Below, one piece after another: positions 21,743-34,542 of a DNA stretch of 64,000 nt; the first letter of the stretch is position 1, and the number at the start of each line of letters is the position of its first letter. A program made the position numbers and the translations under genes. This DNA comes from Clusia tigrina (Eukaryota; Arthropoda; Insecta; Diptera; Clusiidae). The stretch covers positions 868,001-932,000 of the forward strand of contig CAKKTE020000093.1 in the NCBI GenBank assembly GCA_920105625.2, in the 5' to 3' direction. The notes under the pieces are model-generated. The model was not told the origin of the DNA. It saw only the letters and a list, made by a program, of their open reading frames with translations, and made no database searches.

Positions 21743-23331
21743 ATGAAGCCGAAGTCAGGGTGGATCTATACTCTACGCAAAGACCAGCTAGAACAATACG
21801 CGGCAGAATTTAAACTTGACGATACTGGAAGTTTGGACGAACTGCGAAAAAGGTTCGCAGCTTTCATAGTTGATGACACCACTAACCCGGAATTCCGCAA
21901 ACGACTGGAGGAATTGGAAATAAAGCACACGCAAGGGACAGCAAGCTCCACATTACCAAAAACGTCGAAGTCAACGTTAACACAACCATCTCACGTCCAC
22001 GTAGAGGAAATGGAACGACACCAGGAACAACCATCTGTCGGCGCAGATAACATGAACGCCTTTGTGTCAACTCAATGTGTTATCGTCATTGAACAAGTTC
22101 GTAAGTGGCCAGTAAAATACGACGGCGATAAGGATCCGTTGGGATTTATAGAGCGCGTAAAGGAACTGGCAGACATGTATGGTCTCAACCGGGACTTACT
22201 CCCTCGCACAATGCCACAGCTTCTCACAGACAAGGCATTAACCTGGCACCGAAACAACAAAAGGCAGTGGGTCACGTTTGAAACATTCGAACGAGACTTT
22301 CTGAAATTTTTCCTCCCCAGCCGATATTTTGAAGATCTAGACGATGAGATCAGAAAACGGGTGCAAAAGCCAAGAGAGGCCTTTAAGGATTATACCATCG
22401 CCCTGCAAAATCTGATGGGACGTGCGCAGTATGACGAAGACCGACAGAACGAACGTATCTTCCGCCCGACTACCGCCTATACATACGGCGTGACGATTTC
22501 TCCTCGCTGGACGAACTGATCACTCGTGCGCAAGAATACGAAAGTATCAGAGCGGATCAGGAAACACTGCGTGAAGCACCACAACGCAGCCGACAACAAC
22601 CACCACATGAGCAGCTACCACGATACCAACCGGAACCTCGACGCGATCGAGTACAAACAATGGGCATCAAAATAAGTCCCAAAACAGCATGTCGACGCTG
22701 CGGTCAAGAAGGACACATTCAACGCAATTGTCGGAACCCACAGGTACTGTTCTGCTGGGAGTGCGGGCAGACGAATATCCGAACAATTGAGTGCTGTCAA
22801 CAGCAAGCGGGAAACGAGCAAGGACCCCCTCAGAACCAGGGGACGAGTGGGGCCGTCAAATCACAACCCGTTTCGCCAACAGTAAAATTGTTACGTTGCG
22901 AGCGTAACCATATCTTCGCCACAGTTACGGTGGACGGAGAACAAATAAATGCGACGATAGACACCGGGGCTACAAAGAGCTTCATCAATGGAAATTTTGC
23001 CAAACAACATCGAAGTCCGAACAATGTAGTCGCAGTAAACGTGAGGGCACAACTAGCAAACGGCGGTGAATGCACAAGCAAGGAAGCCCTTATGCTGGAC
23101 GTGCGAATAGGTGATAAATGTTGCCGAATGCCGTTTCTCATCTTCCCACGTGCATCTGGACAAGTTATTTTAGGGTTAGATTTCTTGTACACCATGGGAG
23201 CTACACTTTCTCTCGGAGGGAGCTCCGTTGAATTGAGAGCCGACAGGAGAAACTCACGACACAACCCCAAACAGTTGAAAGTGCGTAACAGGAATCCTAG
23301 GAAGCAACAGCAGAGGTCACCACAAAAATAA
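21743..23331 (+). pseudogene. gag: B gag and protease, copy in U1
   Basis: The first frame runs from ATG 21743 to 22519 and carries the shared frameshift near 22472. The second frame (22660-23331) joins the knuckles and the protease because of the CCAGGGGA variant near 22838, as in U0. It lacks the four extra bases seen in U0 near 15833. Confidence 0.8.
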
Positions 23332-23657
23332 CAAGGACAGCAAAGTCTAATACAACAACAATTGACAATAGCAATCGACGATCAACAGATAACCCCGCCT
23401 GCAGTGAGACGAGGGCATTCGAAGCGGAGCGCAAACAACAGCAATCTCAGCAACAACAACAATAACATTAACAAAATTGCCGCTAGCCTCCCAGCTAAAG
23501 CCGGCGCTGCCGAAGAAGCCAAAGCGGCCGCAACTACATCATCGGCTTCAGCCACAACTACAACACCCCGCAACTACGACGGAAGAAGAAGTACCAACAA
23601 GTAACGCAAGTCCTGCAACGATTTGCTGACACTCTTGAGGATCAGGAGCCACATGCG

Positions 23658-24731
23658 ATGCCCGCCAAAGTGGTTAATATTGAATTAGCAGAAGGTTCAT
23701 GTACGAGTGCACTCACAGCGACATCGCCTTTACTAAACGCCCATTATGATGAAACTCCAACGCTGGACTTGCACGATCCCAGCTCCAATTCCAACGCTCA
23801 CGTTCGTCTACCAAGCACTGCGCCTTCATCGCCACCGGGGCGTGATTATAAGATCAAAGACAAGTTCAAACGGACCCTTACGCTGGACAACCAGGGCAAC
23901 TGCAACGCGGTGGTCCCGTCACCGAGCGCACAAGTATCCGCTGAAGGCACTGGTACTGCTGGCATAGTCGCAGCCGAGGAGGAACAGCAACACGGTTCGG
24001 TAAAACTGGTCTTATCCAAAAAGAAGGGTAGGATTTTCAAAAGTGAGGTACTTGTTCAGTCCGACCAACCCGAGCGGTCTGCAGTCAACAAGCGACAGCA
24101 TCTGTACAAACATCGGTGGGGTGCTGAAGCCAACGGCGATGCTTCCTGCGACGCAATGCCTCCGAAATTCAATGACAAGCAAGCCATACGAATAGCGTCC
24201 GACGGCCTTTTTGAAGACTTCAATGAAGAGTCGAGCAAAAGTACACTTTCACGACCACAAGATCTAGCAGAAGCAACAGAATTGGCACTTGAACTTGAGA
24301 GCGAATCTAGAATAATGCCGAACACATCACAGCTGATGCAAGTAAGACATAATTCATTCAACTCACAAGGTACAAGGTCCAATTTCAACGCTCCGCGCAA
24401 ATACAATTCATTCAACCCTTCTCCACAATACACAAACAACACACGACATAATTTCAGCACACGCTATGACAAAAATAAACACAATAACAATAACCGTAGC
24501 AATACAAATTACAGTCAAAGAAACAATAACTACAACAACACCAATAATCAAAATAATAACAACTTCAGACACAACAACAGCTACAACAACAACAACTACA
24601 ACTCACAAGGCAGACAACAGCACAACAACAACAATTACAACTCAAACAGAAACCGCCGCATAAACATGATACACGATGCGGGAAACGAACAAGGCCCAGA
24701 ATGTATAACCATTCTGGACAGCCAAAATTAA
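23658..24731 (+). CDS. Chimeric B-linker/A-Gag ORF at junction 2
   Basis: This has the same structure and length (357 codons) as the ORF at junction 1. The upstream part of the linker (23362-23604) is in another frame because of the missing G near 23578. Confidence 0.75.
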   Translation: MPAKVVNIELAEGSCTSALTATSPLLNAHYDETPTLDLHDPSSNSNAHVRLPSTAPSSPPGRDYKIKDKFKRTLTLDNQGNCNAVVPSPSAQVSAEGTGTAGIVAAEEEQQHGSVKLVLSKKKGRIFKSEVLVQSDQPERSAVNKRQHLYKHRWGAEANGDASCDAMPPKFNDKQAIRIASDGLFEDFNEESSKSTLSRPQDLAEATELALELESESRIMPNTSQLMQVRHNSFNSQGTRSNFNAPRKYNSFNPSPQYTNNTRHNFSTRYDKNKHNNNNRSNTNYSQRNNNYNNTNNQNNNNFRHNNSYNNNNYNSQGRQQHNNNNYNSNRNRRINMIHDAGNEQGPECITILDSQN

Positions 24732-27700
24732 ATGTGTATAAAATCTCGGATAACCACACAAATTTCGTCACGCTGACACACAAAAAGCAAAAAATTACAT
24801 TTTTGACAGACACAGGTGCCGACATCTCATTATGCAAAATAAGCAGCAAATTAGAAAACCACGAATACTTTCCTGATGACAAATGCAAATTAACAGGCAT
24901 AACAAACGAAGAGGTATATTCTGAAGGTCAAATAGAATTACAATTACATATTGTAGAAGAATCTTGCAACCACCCTTTCCAATTAGTAAACAAAACATTT
25001 CCAATAGAAACAGATGGCATTCTAGGTAGGGATTTTTTTGAAAAATATATACGTAAAATCGATTATGAAACGTTTACAATTTCCGCGTACGTAAACAAAC
25101 AAACATTCATTATACCCATGCACACTAAATCTCACGATACTCATAAAATACCAGCAAGAACAGAAATAATACAAGCCTTAAAATTAAACATAAATGAAGA
25201 CAAAATAATTCTAAATAAAGAATTAAAATAAGGCATATTTCTAAGCAACTCAATAGCACCCAAAAGTGGTATAACCCATATAAAAATTCTAAATACAACA
25301 AACAAAGAGGTAATTTTAGACGGCACACAATTTTAAACTGACTCACTAAAAAATTATGACATACTAAAGTACAGTACGCAAGATAATTACAATGAAAATA
25401 GACTACAGAAAATCATTGAAACTTTAAATTTTAACTGCACAGACGAAATTACACAAACCCAACTCATAAACATCCTAAGACAATACCAAGAAGTTTTTCA
25501 ACTTGAAGACGAACCACTTTCGACAAACAATTTTTACACACAAAACATAACGACACATGACAACACCCCCGTTTACATTAAAAACTACAGACTGCCACAC
25601 ACACACACACAGAAATTGTCAATGAACAGGTAAGAGGATATCATTGAACCTTCAGTCAGCCCATACAATGCTCCACTCCTTTTGGTTCCTAAAAAGAACA
25701 CTATTGACAAAAAGAAATGGAGACTTGTAGTGGATTTTAGAAAACTGAATGACAAAATAATAAATGATAAATTCCCGCTAACTCGCCTAGAAGACATTCT
25801 GGACAAGTTAGGCAGAGCAAAATGGGTTTCAACCTTAGACATGACCAGTTCATTTCATCAAATAAAATTAGAAAAACAATCACGACCATTAACAGCTTTT
25901 TCCACATCCAATGGACATTATCAATTTAAAAGACTACCTTTTCGGACTAAAAATTTCATCCAACAGCTTTCAGAAAATATTAACAATAGCACTCTCAGGA
26001 CTTGACTCAGAAGCATTCCTTTATGTAGATGACATAATCATCTATGGATGCAGTCTAAACCACCATAACCAAAATTTAATCAAAGTACTAGACAGACTAA
26101 AACAACATAACTTAAAATTAAACGCAGCAAAGTGCAACTTTCTGAGACCAGAAGTCGTATATTTAGGACATTTGATTACACAAGACGGAGTTAAAACTGA
26201 CCCAGCAAAATACGAGGCTGTAAAAAATTTCCCTCCACCGAAAAACGCAGACGAAGTAAGAAGATTCGTTGCATTCTGCAACTACTATAGAAAATTCATA
26301 CCTGAATTTGCAGATATTGCAAAATGTTTAAACTCCTTACTAAAGAAATCAACCAAATTTGTATGGACAGACGAATGCCAAAAATCTTTTGAAACTCTTA
26401 AACTAAAATTAATAAACCCACCACTATTGCAATACCCAAATTTTGATAAACCCTTCATATTAACTACAGATGCATCGAATTATGCATTAGGCGCCGTACT
26501 ATCACAAGGCGAAATAGGACAAGATTTACCAATATCATATGCTAGCAAATCATTACAAAAACACGATTTGAATAAGCCAATAATAGAAAAAGAGCTACTA
26601 GCAATACATTGGAGTATTAACTTCTTCAAACCCTATCTATATGGACAAAAGTTCACGGTAGTAACTGACTATCGACCACTGATATCACTATTCTCTCATA
26701 AAAACCCTTCATCTAAAATGACCAGAATTAGATTAGACCTCAGTGACTATGATTTCAACATAGTATATAAAACAGGAAAGATGAATACAAATGCAGATGC
26801 ATTGTCAAGAATACAAATCGACTCGGACATTCTAAAAGAAATGATACCGAAAGAAATTGATGAAAAAGCCAAAAGAACCCTAGTAATAACGAGAGGGATG
26901 GCAAATAAAAATAAAACAAATGAAGAGGCAAATAAAAATGAAATAAATAAAGAGGCAAATAAAAATGAAATAAATAAAGAGGCAAATAAAAATGAAAATA
27001 AGAAATTGAGAAATTGCATATCTCAGGAGACTGATCACCTTCAAATATGGGAATGTACATCAATAAATGACGTCAAGAATATTAAAAAATTAAAATTCAA
27101 TGTCGACAAGAAAAATCAAAGCTTTGAAAAAATGAATATATATATAAAAATTGATATTGTGCACATAGGCGAAAGCGATAATTCACCGAATCAAGATTCG
27201 ACTCTGAAGAAGCTCCGACCTAAAAAAAAAAATATAAATGAAAATATAAAGCATGCAGGAATCAATGATAAATCAGCGAGACTAGACTCGATTCTGAGGA
27301 AATTGATATCCAAAACGAAGAAAGAAAAAATTAAAGAATTAGCAATTGCAAATAATGATGAAATATTCAAAATATATACAAAAGAAGAATTTAAAGAAGC
27401 CTACGCAAAAATAAAAATTAATAGCAAAAGTCCTCAGCTAAAAATATTAATTTATATACCTCCAAAGAGAATAACGGAGGATATTTTAAAATACAAACTA
27501 ATAGATGAATGCCACAAAACAGGACATCCCGAAGTAAGAAAACTCTACTCAAATTAAAACAAAGATACATTTGGAAAAATATGAACCAAATGGTAAAGAA
27601 ATTCGTATCCAACTGTGACACATGCGTGAAGTGTAAACAAACAAGACACATCAAAGAACCACAAACCATAACAGACACCCCTAACACAAGTTTCGAAGTG

Positions 27701-27732
27701 ATATCAATTGACACCGTAGGACCACTAAACAT
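24701..27732 (+). pseudogene. pol: A pol, U2 copy
   Basis: It has the same stops and small deletions as U1 (TAA at 25229 and 25335, RT start broken near 25605-25633). A Phe-to-Val change lies in the RT (AKWVSTLDM, 25823), and a Gly-to-Glu change (GHPEV) in the integrase zinc block near 27530. The open part 25911-27557 is again 548 codons with an intact YVDD box. Confidence 0.82.
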
Positions 27733-28508
27733 TGTGAAGACCTAAATTTTGTAACAATTTAAGGTCACACAAAGTTCCGCCCTCACCATATACCAACACC
27801 ATGCGAGCACATGTAGCCAAACCACGCCACACGTGGTTATGCTCGAACATGACACAACGCCGAAATACGGGAATTCCGTATGCGCGAACACGACACAGTG
27901 CCGAAATACGGGACTTGTCGATGCTCGCATGAAAAATGTATAAAAGGCCGGTGCACAAAGGAACCGGTCTCTTCCGATTTCAATAGCGGCGGCGACAAGA
28001 GCGGACGAACACGAGCTCTTGTGATTTGAACTGGGGCGGAGACAACAGCGGACGAGCAGGCGCTCTCTTGTGATAACCAACAGCGGCGGCGACAACAGCG
28101 GACGAGCAGGCGAGTAAGTGGGTATAGCATTCGCGGACAGTGGCGACCACGGCAGACAATTCCTGAATTTTGAGACTTCTTACGTGATTGGTGGTGTGAG
28201 GTTTTAACCGACATCACTACCACGTAAGAGAGTGCTCCACCCTAGACGAAGTAAACGCGAGGTTTTAACCGGCGTTGAATTTCGAAGCAGCTATTGCTTC
28301 TACGTCTGCCACTACCCCACTTCACTGCCATTAGACGAAGCGGAGAGAATACAGGATTAGTTCTAATTAGTCTAAGATGAAGTTGTAATTTACTGAAAAA
28401 TAAAATAAAGTAAACAAACTCCATCAAACGTTGTGTTAAGGTCAAGAAAATAAATATTGTACAGGACTCTGGGAAGACTGAGCGTACCCCAGCTAGAGAT
28501 TCCTTACA
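27733..28508 (+). repeat. B LTR 3
   Basis: This 776-bp LTR has a cluster of substitutions in the repeat block (27970-28050, for example CTGGGGCGGAG in place of CAGCGGCGGCG) that is not seen in the other LTRs. Confidence 0.92.
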
Positions 28509-28526
28509 TGGCGCCCGAACAGGGAC
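28509..28526 (+). promoter_or_regulatory. B primer-binding site (copy 3)
   Basis: An exact Lys-type 18-mer follows LTR 3. Confidence 0.85.
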
Positions 28527-28545
28527 CTTGACACAACGAATCGAT

Positions 28546-30133
28546 ATGAAGCCGAAGTCAGGGTGGATCTATACTCTACGCAAAGACTAGCTAGAACAAT
28601 ACGCGGCAGAATTTAAACTTGACGATACTGGAAGTTTGGACGAACTGCGAAAAAGGTTCGCAGCTTTCATAGTTGATGGCACCACTAATCCGGAATTCCG
28701 CAAACGACTGGAGGAATTGGAAATAAAGCACACGCAAGGGACAGCAAGCTCCACATTACCAAAAACGTCGAAGTCAACGTTAACACAACCATCTCACGTC
28801 CACGTAGAGGAAATGGAACGACACCAGGAACAACCATCTGTCGGCGCAGATAACATGAACGCCTTTGTGTCAACTCAATGTGTTATCGTCATTGAACAAG
28901 TTCGTAAGTGGCCAGTAAAATACGACGGCGATAAGGATCCGTTGGGATTTATAGAGCGCGTAAAGGAACTGGCAGACATGTATGGTCTCAACCGGGACTT
29001 ACTCCCTCGCACAATGCCACAGCTTCTCACAGACAAGGCATTAACCTGGCACCGAAACAACAAAAGGCAGTGGGTCACGTTTGAAACATTCGAACGAGAC
29101 TTTCTGAAATTTTTCCTCCCCAGCCGATATTTTGAAGATCTAGACGATGAGATCAGAAAACGGGTGCAAAAGCCAAGAGAGGCCTTTAAGGATTATACCA
29201 TCGCCCTGCAAAATCTGATGGGACGTGCGCAGTATGACGAAGACCGACAGAACGAACGTATCTTCCGCCCGACTACCGCCTATACATACGGCGTGACGAT
29301 TTCTCCTCGCTGGACGAACTGATCACTCGTGCGCAAGAATACGAAAGTATCAGAGCGGATCAGGAAACACTGCGTGAAGCACCACAACGCAGCCGACAAC
29401 AACCACCACATGAGCAGCTACCACGATACCAACCGGAACCTCGACGCGATCGAGTACAAACAATGGGCATCAAAATAAGTCCCAAAACAGCATGTCGACG
29501 CTGCGGTCAAGAAGGACACATTCAACGCAATTGTCGGAACCCACAGGTACTGTTCTGCTGGGAGTGCGGGCAGACGAATATCCGAACAATTGAGTGCTGT
29601 CAACAGCAAGCGGGAAACGAGCAAGGACCCCCTCAGAACCGGGGACGAGTGGGGCCGTCAAATCACAACCCGTTTCGCCAACAGTAAAGTTGTTACGTTG
29701 CGAGCGTAACCATATCTTCGCCACAGTTACGGTGGACGGAGAACAAATAAATGCGACGATAGACACCGGGGCTACAAAGAGCTTCATCAATGGAAATTTT
29801 GCCAAACAACATCGAAGTCCGAACAACGTAGTCGCAGTAAACGTGAGGGCACAACTAGCAAACGGCGGTGAATGCACAAGCAAGGAAGCCCTTATGCTGG
29901 ACGTGCGAATAGGTGATAAATGTTGCCGAATGCCGTTTCTCATCTTCCCACGTGCATCTGGACAAGTTATTTTAGGGTTAGATTTCTTGTACACCATGGG
30001 AGCTACACTTTCTCTCGGAGGGAGCTCCGTTGAATTGAGAGCCGACAGGAGAAACTCACGACACAACCCCAAACAGTTGAAAGTGCGTAACAGGAATCCT
30101 AGGAAGCAACAGCAGAGGTCACCACAAAAATAA
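28546..30133 (+). pseudogene. gag: B gag and protease, copy in U2
   Basis: Gag has an additional TAG at 28588-28590, so the open part starts only at about 28636. The shared frameshift is near 29275. The knuckle frame ends at 29687 and the protease lies in an overlapping frame shifted by -1 (29594-30133). This gag/protease overlap is probably the native arrangement of B. Confidence 0.8.
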
Positions 30134-30163
30134 CAAGGACAGCAAAGTCTAATACAACAACAA

Positions 30164-31534
30164 TTGACAATAGCAATCGACGATCAACAGATAACCCCGC
30201 CTGCAGTGAGACGAGGGCATTCGAAGCGGAGCGCAAACAACAGCAATCTCAGCAACAACAACAATAACATTAACAAAATTGCCGCTAGCCTCCCAGCTAA
30301 AGCCGGCGCAGCCGAAGAAGCCAAAGCGGCCGCAACTACATCATCGGCTTCAGCCACAACTACAACACCCCGCAACTACGGACGGAAGAAGAAGTACCAA
30401 CAAGTAACGCAAGTCCTGCAACGAATTGCTGACACTCTTGAGGATCAGGAGCCACATGCGATGCCCGCCAAAGTGGTTAATATTGAATTAGCAGAAGGTT
30501 CATGTACGAGTGCACTCACAGCGACATCGCCTTTACTAAACGCCCATTATGATGAAACTCCAACGCTGGACTTGCACGATCCCAGCTCCAATTCCAACGC
30601 TCACGTTCGTCTACCAAGCACTGCGCCTTCATCGCCACCGGGGCGTGATTATAAGATCAAAGACAAGTTCAAACGGACCCTTACGCTGGACAACCAGGTC
30701 AACTGCAACGCGGTGGTCCCGTCACCGAGCGCACAAGTATCCGCTGAAGGCACTGGTACTGCTGGCATAGTCGCAGCCGAGGAGGAACAGCAACACGGTT
30801 CGGTAAAACTGGTCTTATCCAAAAAGAAGGGTAGGATTTTCAAAAGTGAGGTACTTGTTCAGTCCGACCAACCCGAGCGGTCTGCAGTCAACAAGCGACA
30901 GCATCTGTACAAACATCGGTGGGGTGCTGAAGCCAATGGCGATGCTTCCTGCGACGCAATGCCTCCGAAATTCAATGACAAGCAAGCCATACGAATAGCG
31001 TCCGACGGCCTTTTTGAAGACTTCAATGAAGAGTCGAGCAAAAGTACACTTTCACGACCACAAGATCTAGCAGAAGCAACAGAATTGGCACTTGAACTTG
31101 AGAGCGAATCTAGAATAATGCCGAACACATCACAGCTGATGCAAGTAAGACATAATTCATTCAACTCACAAGGTACAAGGTCCAATTTCAACGCTCCGCG
31201 CAAATACAATTCATTCAACCCTTCTCCACAATACACAAACAACACACGACATAATTTCAGCACACGCTATGACAAAAATAAACACAATAACAATAACCGT
31301 AGCAATACAAATTACAGTCAAAGAAACAATAACTACAACAACACCAATAATCAAAATAATAACAACTTCAGACACAACAACAGCTACAACAACAACAACT
31401 ACAACTCACAAGGCAGACAACAGAACAACAACAACAATTACAACTCAAACAGAAACCGCCGCATAAACATGATACACGATGCGGGAAACGAACAAGGCCC
31501 AGAATGTATAACCATTCTGGACAGCCAAAATTAA
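30164..31534 (+). CDS. Chimeric B-linker/A-Gag ORF at junction 3 (longest)
   Basis: This frame is open for 456 codons. The G missing in U0 and U1 is present (TACGGACGG near 30379), so the whole B linker (residues 1-298) is joined in frame to the Asn-rich tail of A Gag. The first codon in the open frame is TTG, so the true start may be further in, for example ATG 30461. This is the most complete of the three fusion ORFs. Confidence 0.75.
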   Translation: MTIAIDDQQITPPAVRRGHSKRSANNSNLSNNNNNINKIAASLPAKAGAAEEAKAAATTSSASATTTTPRNYGRKKKYQQVTQVLQRIADTLEDQEPHAMPAKVVNIELAEGSCTSALTATSPLLNAHYDETPTLDLHDPSSNSNAHVRLPSTAPSSPPGRDYKIKDKFKRTLTLDNQVNCNAVVPSPSAQVSAEGTGTAGIVAAEEEQQHGSVKLVLSKKKGRIFKSEVLVQSDQPERSAVNKRQHLYKHRWGAEANGDASCDAMPPKFNDKQAIRIASDGLFEDFNEESSKSTLSRPQDLAEATELALELESESRIMPNTSQLMQVRHNSFNSQGTRSNFNAPRKYNSFNPSPQYTNNTRHNFSTRYDKNKHNNNNRSNTNYSQRNNNYNNTNNQNNNNFRHNNSYNNNNYNSQGRQQNNNNNYNSNRNRRINMIHDAGNEQGPECITILDSQN

Positions 31535-34500
31535 ATGTGTATAAAATCTCGGATAACCACACAAATTTCGTCACGCTGACACACAAAAAGCAAAAAATGA
31601 CATTTTTGACAGACACAGGTGCCGACATCTCATTATGCAAAATAAGCAGCAAATTAGAAAACCACGAATACTTTCCTGATGACAAATGCAAATTAACAGG
31701 CATAACAAACGAAGAGGTATATTCTGAAGGTCAAATAGAATTACAATTACATATTGTAGAAGAATCTTGCAACCACCCTTTCCAATTAGTAAACAAAACA
31801 TTTCCAATAGAAACAGATGGCATTCTAGGTAGGGATTTTTTTGAAAAATATATACGTAAAATCGATTATGAAACGTTTACAATTTCCGCGTACGTAAACG
31901 AACAAACATTCATTATACCCATGCACACTAAATCTCACGATACTCAAACAATAAAAATACCAGCAAGAACAGAAATAATACAAGCCTTAAAATTAAACAT
32001 AAATGAAGACAAAATAATTCTAAATAAAGAATTAAAAGAAGGCATATTTCTAAGCAACTCAATAGCACCCAAAAGTGGTATAACCCACATAAAAATTGTA
32101 AATACAACAAACAAAGAGGTAATTTTAGACGGCATACAATTTGAAACTGACTCACTAAAAAATTATGACATACTAAAGTACAGTACGCAAGATAATTACA
32201 ATGAAAATAGACTACAGAAAATCATTGAAACTTTAAATTTTAACTGCACAGACGAAATTACACAAACCCAACTCATAAACATCCTAAGACAATACCAAGA
32301 AGTTTTTCAACTTGAAGACGAACCACTTTCGACAAACAATTTTTACACACAAAACATAACGACACATGACAACACCCCCGTTTACATTAAAAACTACAGA
32401 CTGCCACACACACACACACAGAAATTGTCAATGAACAGGTAAGAGGATATCATTGAACCTTCAGTCAGCCCATACAATGCTCCACTCCTTTTGGTTCCTA
32501 AAAAGAACACTATTGACAAAAAGAAATGGAGACTTGTAGTGGATTTTAGAAAACTGAATGACAAAATAATAAATGATAAATTCCCGCTAACTCGCCTAGA
32601 AGACATTCTGGACAAGTTAGGCAGAGCAAAATGGTTTTCAACCTTAGACATGACCAGTTCATTTCATCAAATAAAATTAGAAAAACAATCACGACCATTA
32701 ACAGCTTTTTCCACATCCAATGGACATTATCAATTTAAAAGACTACCTTTTCGGACTAAAAATTTCATCCAACAGCTTTCAGAAAATATTAACAATAGCA
32801 CTCTCAGGACTTGACTCAGAAGCATTCCTTTATGTAGATGACATAATCATCTATGGATGCAGTCTAAACCACCATAACCAAAATTTAATCAAAGTACTAG
32901 ACAGACTAAAACAACATAACTTAAAATTAAACGCAGCAAAGTGCAACTTTCTGAGACCAGAAGTCGTATATTTAGGACATTTGATTACACAAGACGGAGT
33001 TAAAACTGACCCAGCAAAATACGAGGCTGTAAAAAATTTCCCTCCACCGAAAAACGCAGACGAAGTAAGAAGATTCGTTGCATTCTGCAACTACTATAGA
33101 AAATTCATACCTGAATTTGCAGATATTGCAAAATGTTTAAACTCCTTACTAAAGAAATCAACCAAATTTGTATGGACAGACGAATGCCAAAAATCTTTTG
33201 AAACTCTTAAACTAAAATTAATAAACCCACCACTATTGCAATACCCAAATTTTGATAAACCCTTCATATTAACTACAGATGCATCGAATTATGCATTAGG
33301 CGCCGTACTATCACAAGGCGAAATAGGACAAGATTTACCAATATCATATGCTAGCAAATCATTACAAAAACACGATTTGAATAAGCCAATAATAGAAAAA
33401 GAGCTACTAGCAATACATTGGAGTATTAACTTCTTCAAACCCTATCTATATGGACAAAAGTTCACGGTAGTAACTGACTATCGACCACTGATATCACTAT
33501 TCTCTCATAAAAACCCTTCATCTAAAATGACCAGAATTAGATTAGACCTCAGTGACTATGATTTCAACATAGTATATAAAACAGGAAAGATGAATACAAA
33601 TGCAGATGCATTGTCAAGAATACAAATCGACTCGGACATTCTAAAAGAAATGATACCGAAAGAAATTGATGAAAAAGCCAAAAGAACCCTAGTAATAACG
33701 AGAGGGATGGCAAATAAAAATAAAACAAATGAAGAGGCAAATAAAAATGAAATAAATAAAGAGGCAAATAAAAATGAAATAAATAAAGAGGCAAATAAAA
33801 ATGAAAATAAGAAATTGAGAAATTGCATATCTCAGGAGACTGATCACCTTCAAATATGGGAATGTACATCAATAAATGACGTCAAGAATATTAAAAAATT
33901 AAAATTCAATGTCGACAAGAAAAATCAAAGCTTTGAAAAAATGAATATATATATAAAAAATGATATTGTGCACATAGGCGAAAGCGATAATTCACCGAAT
34001 CAAGATTCGACTCTGAAGAAGCTCCGACCTAAAAAAAAAAAATATAAATGAAAATATAAAGCATGCAGGAATCAATGATAAATCAGCGAGACTAGACTCG
34101 ATTCTGAGGAAATTGATATCCAAAACGAAGAAAGAAAAAATTAAAGAATTAGCAATTGCAAATAATGATGAAATATTGAAAATATATACAAAAGAAGAAT
34201 TTAAAGAAGCCTACGCAAAAATAAAAATTAATAGCAAAAGTCCTCAGCTAAAAATATTAATTTATATACCTCCAAAGAGAATAACGGAGGATATTTTAAA
34301 ATACAAACTAATAGATGAATGCCACAAAACAGGACATCCCGGAGTAAGAAAACTCTACTCAAATTAAAACAAAGATACATTTGGAAAAATATGAACCAAA
34401 TGGTAAAGAAATTCGTATCCAACTGTGACACATGCGTGAAGTGTAAACAAACAAGACACATCAAAGAACCACAAACCATAACAGACACCCCTAACACAAG

Positions 34501-34542
34501 TTTCGAAGTGATATCAATTGACACCGTAGGACCACTAAACAT
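31504..34542 (+). pseudogene. pol: A pol, U3 copy (best preserved protease)
   Basis: The protease and the RT N-terminal region are open for 312 codons (31504-32442). FLTDTGADISL and GILGRDFF are intact, and Glu codons stand where U1 and U2 have stops. The frame ends at the 14-bp loss near 32438. The RT keeps YVDDIIIYG near 32832. One extra A in the run at 34030 stops the linker frame at 34051; it resumes at 34113-34367. The shared RT (near 32751) and integrase (near 34350) frameshifts are present, so this copy is also dead. Confidence 0.83.

Larger units (their letters stand above)
17451..24253 (+). repeat. Tandem unit U1
   Basis: This 6803-bp unit is nearly identical to U2 in its A part and closest to U0 in its B part (both lack one G near 16773/23578 and share a fused gag-protease frame). 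Confidence 0.88.
24254..31056 (+). repeat. Tandem unit U2
   Basis: This unit has the same length as U1. Its B part groups with U3 (shared CCGGGGA near 29640 and an intact linker frame), while its A part groups with U1. This mosaic pattern points to exchange between units. A TAG at 28588-28590 breaks its B gag near the start. Confidence 0.88.
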
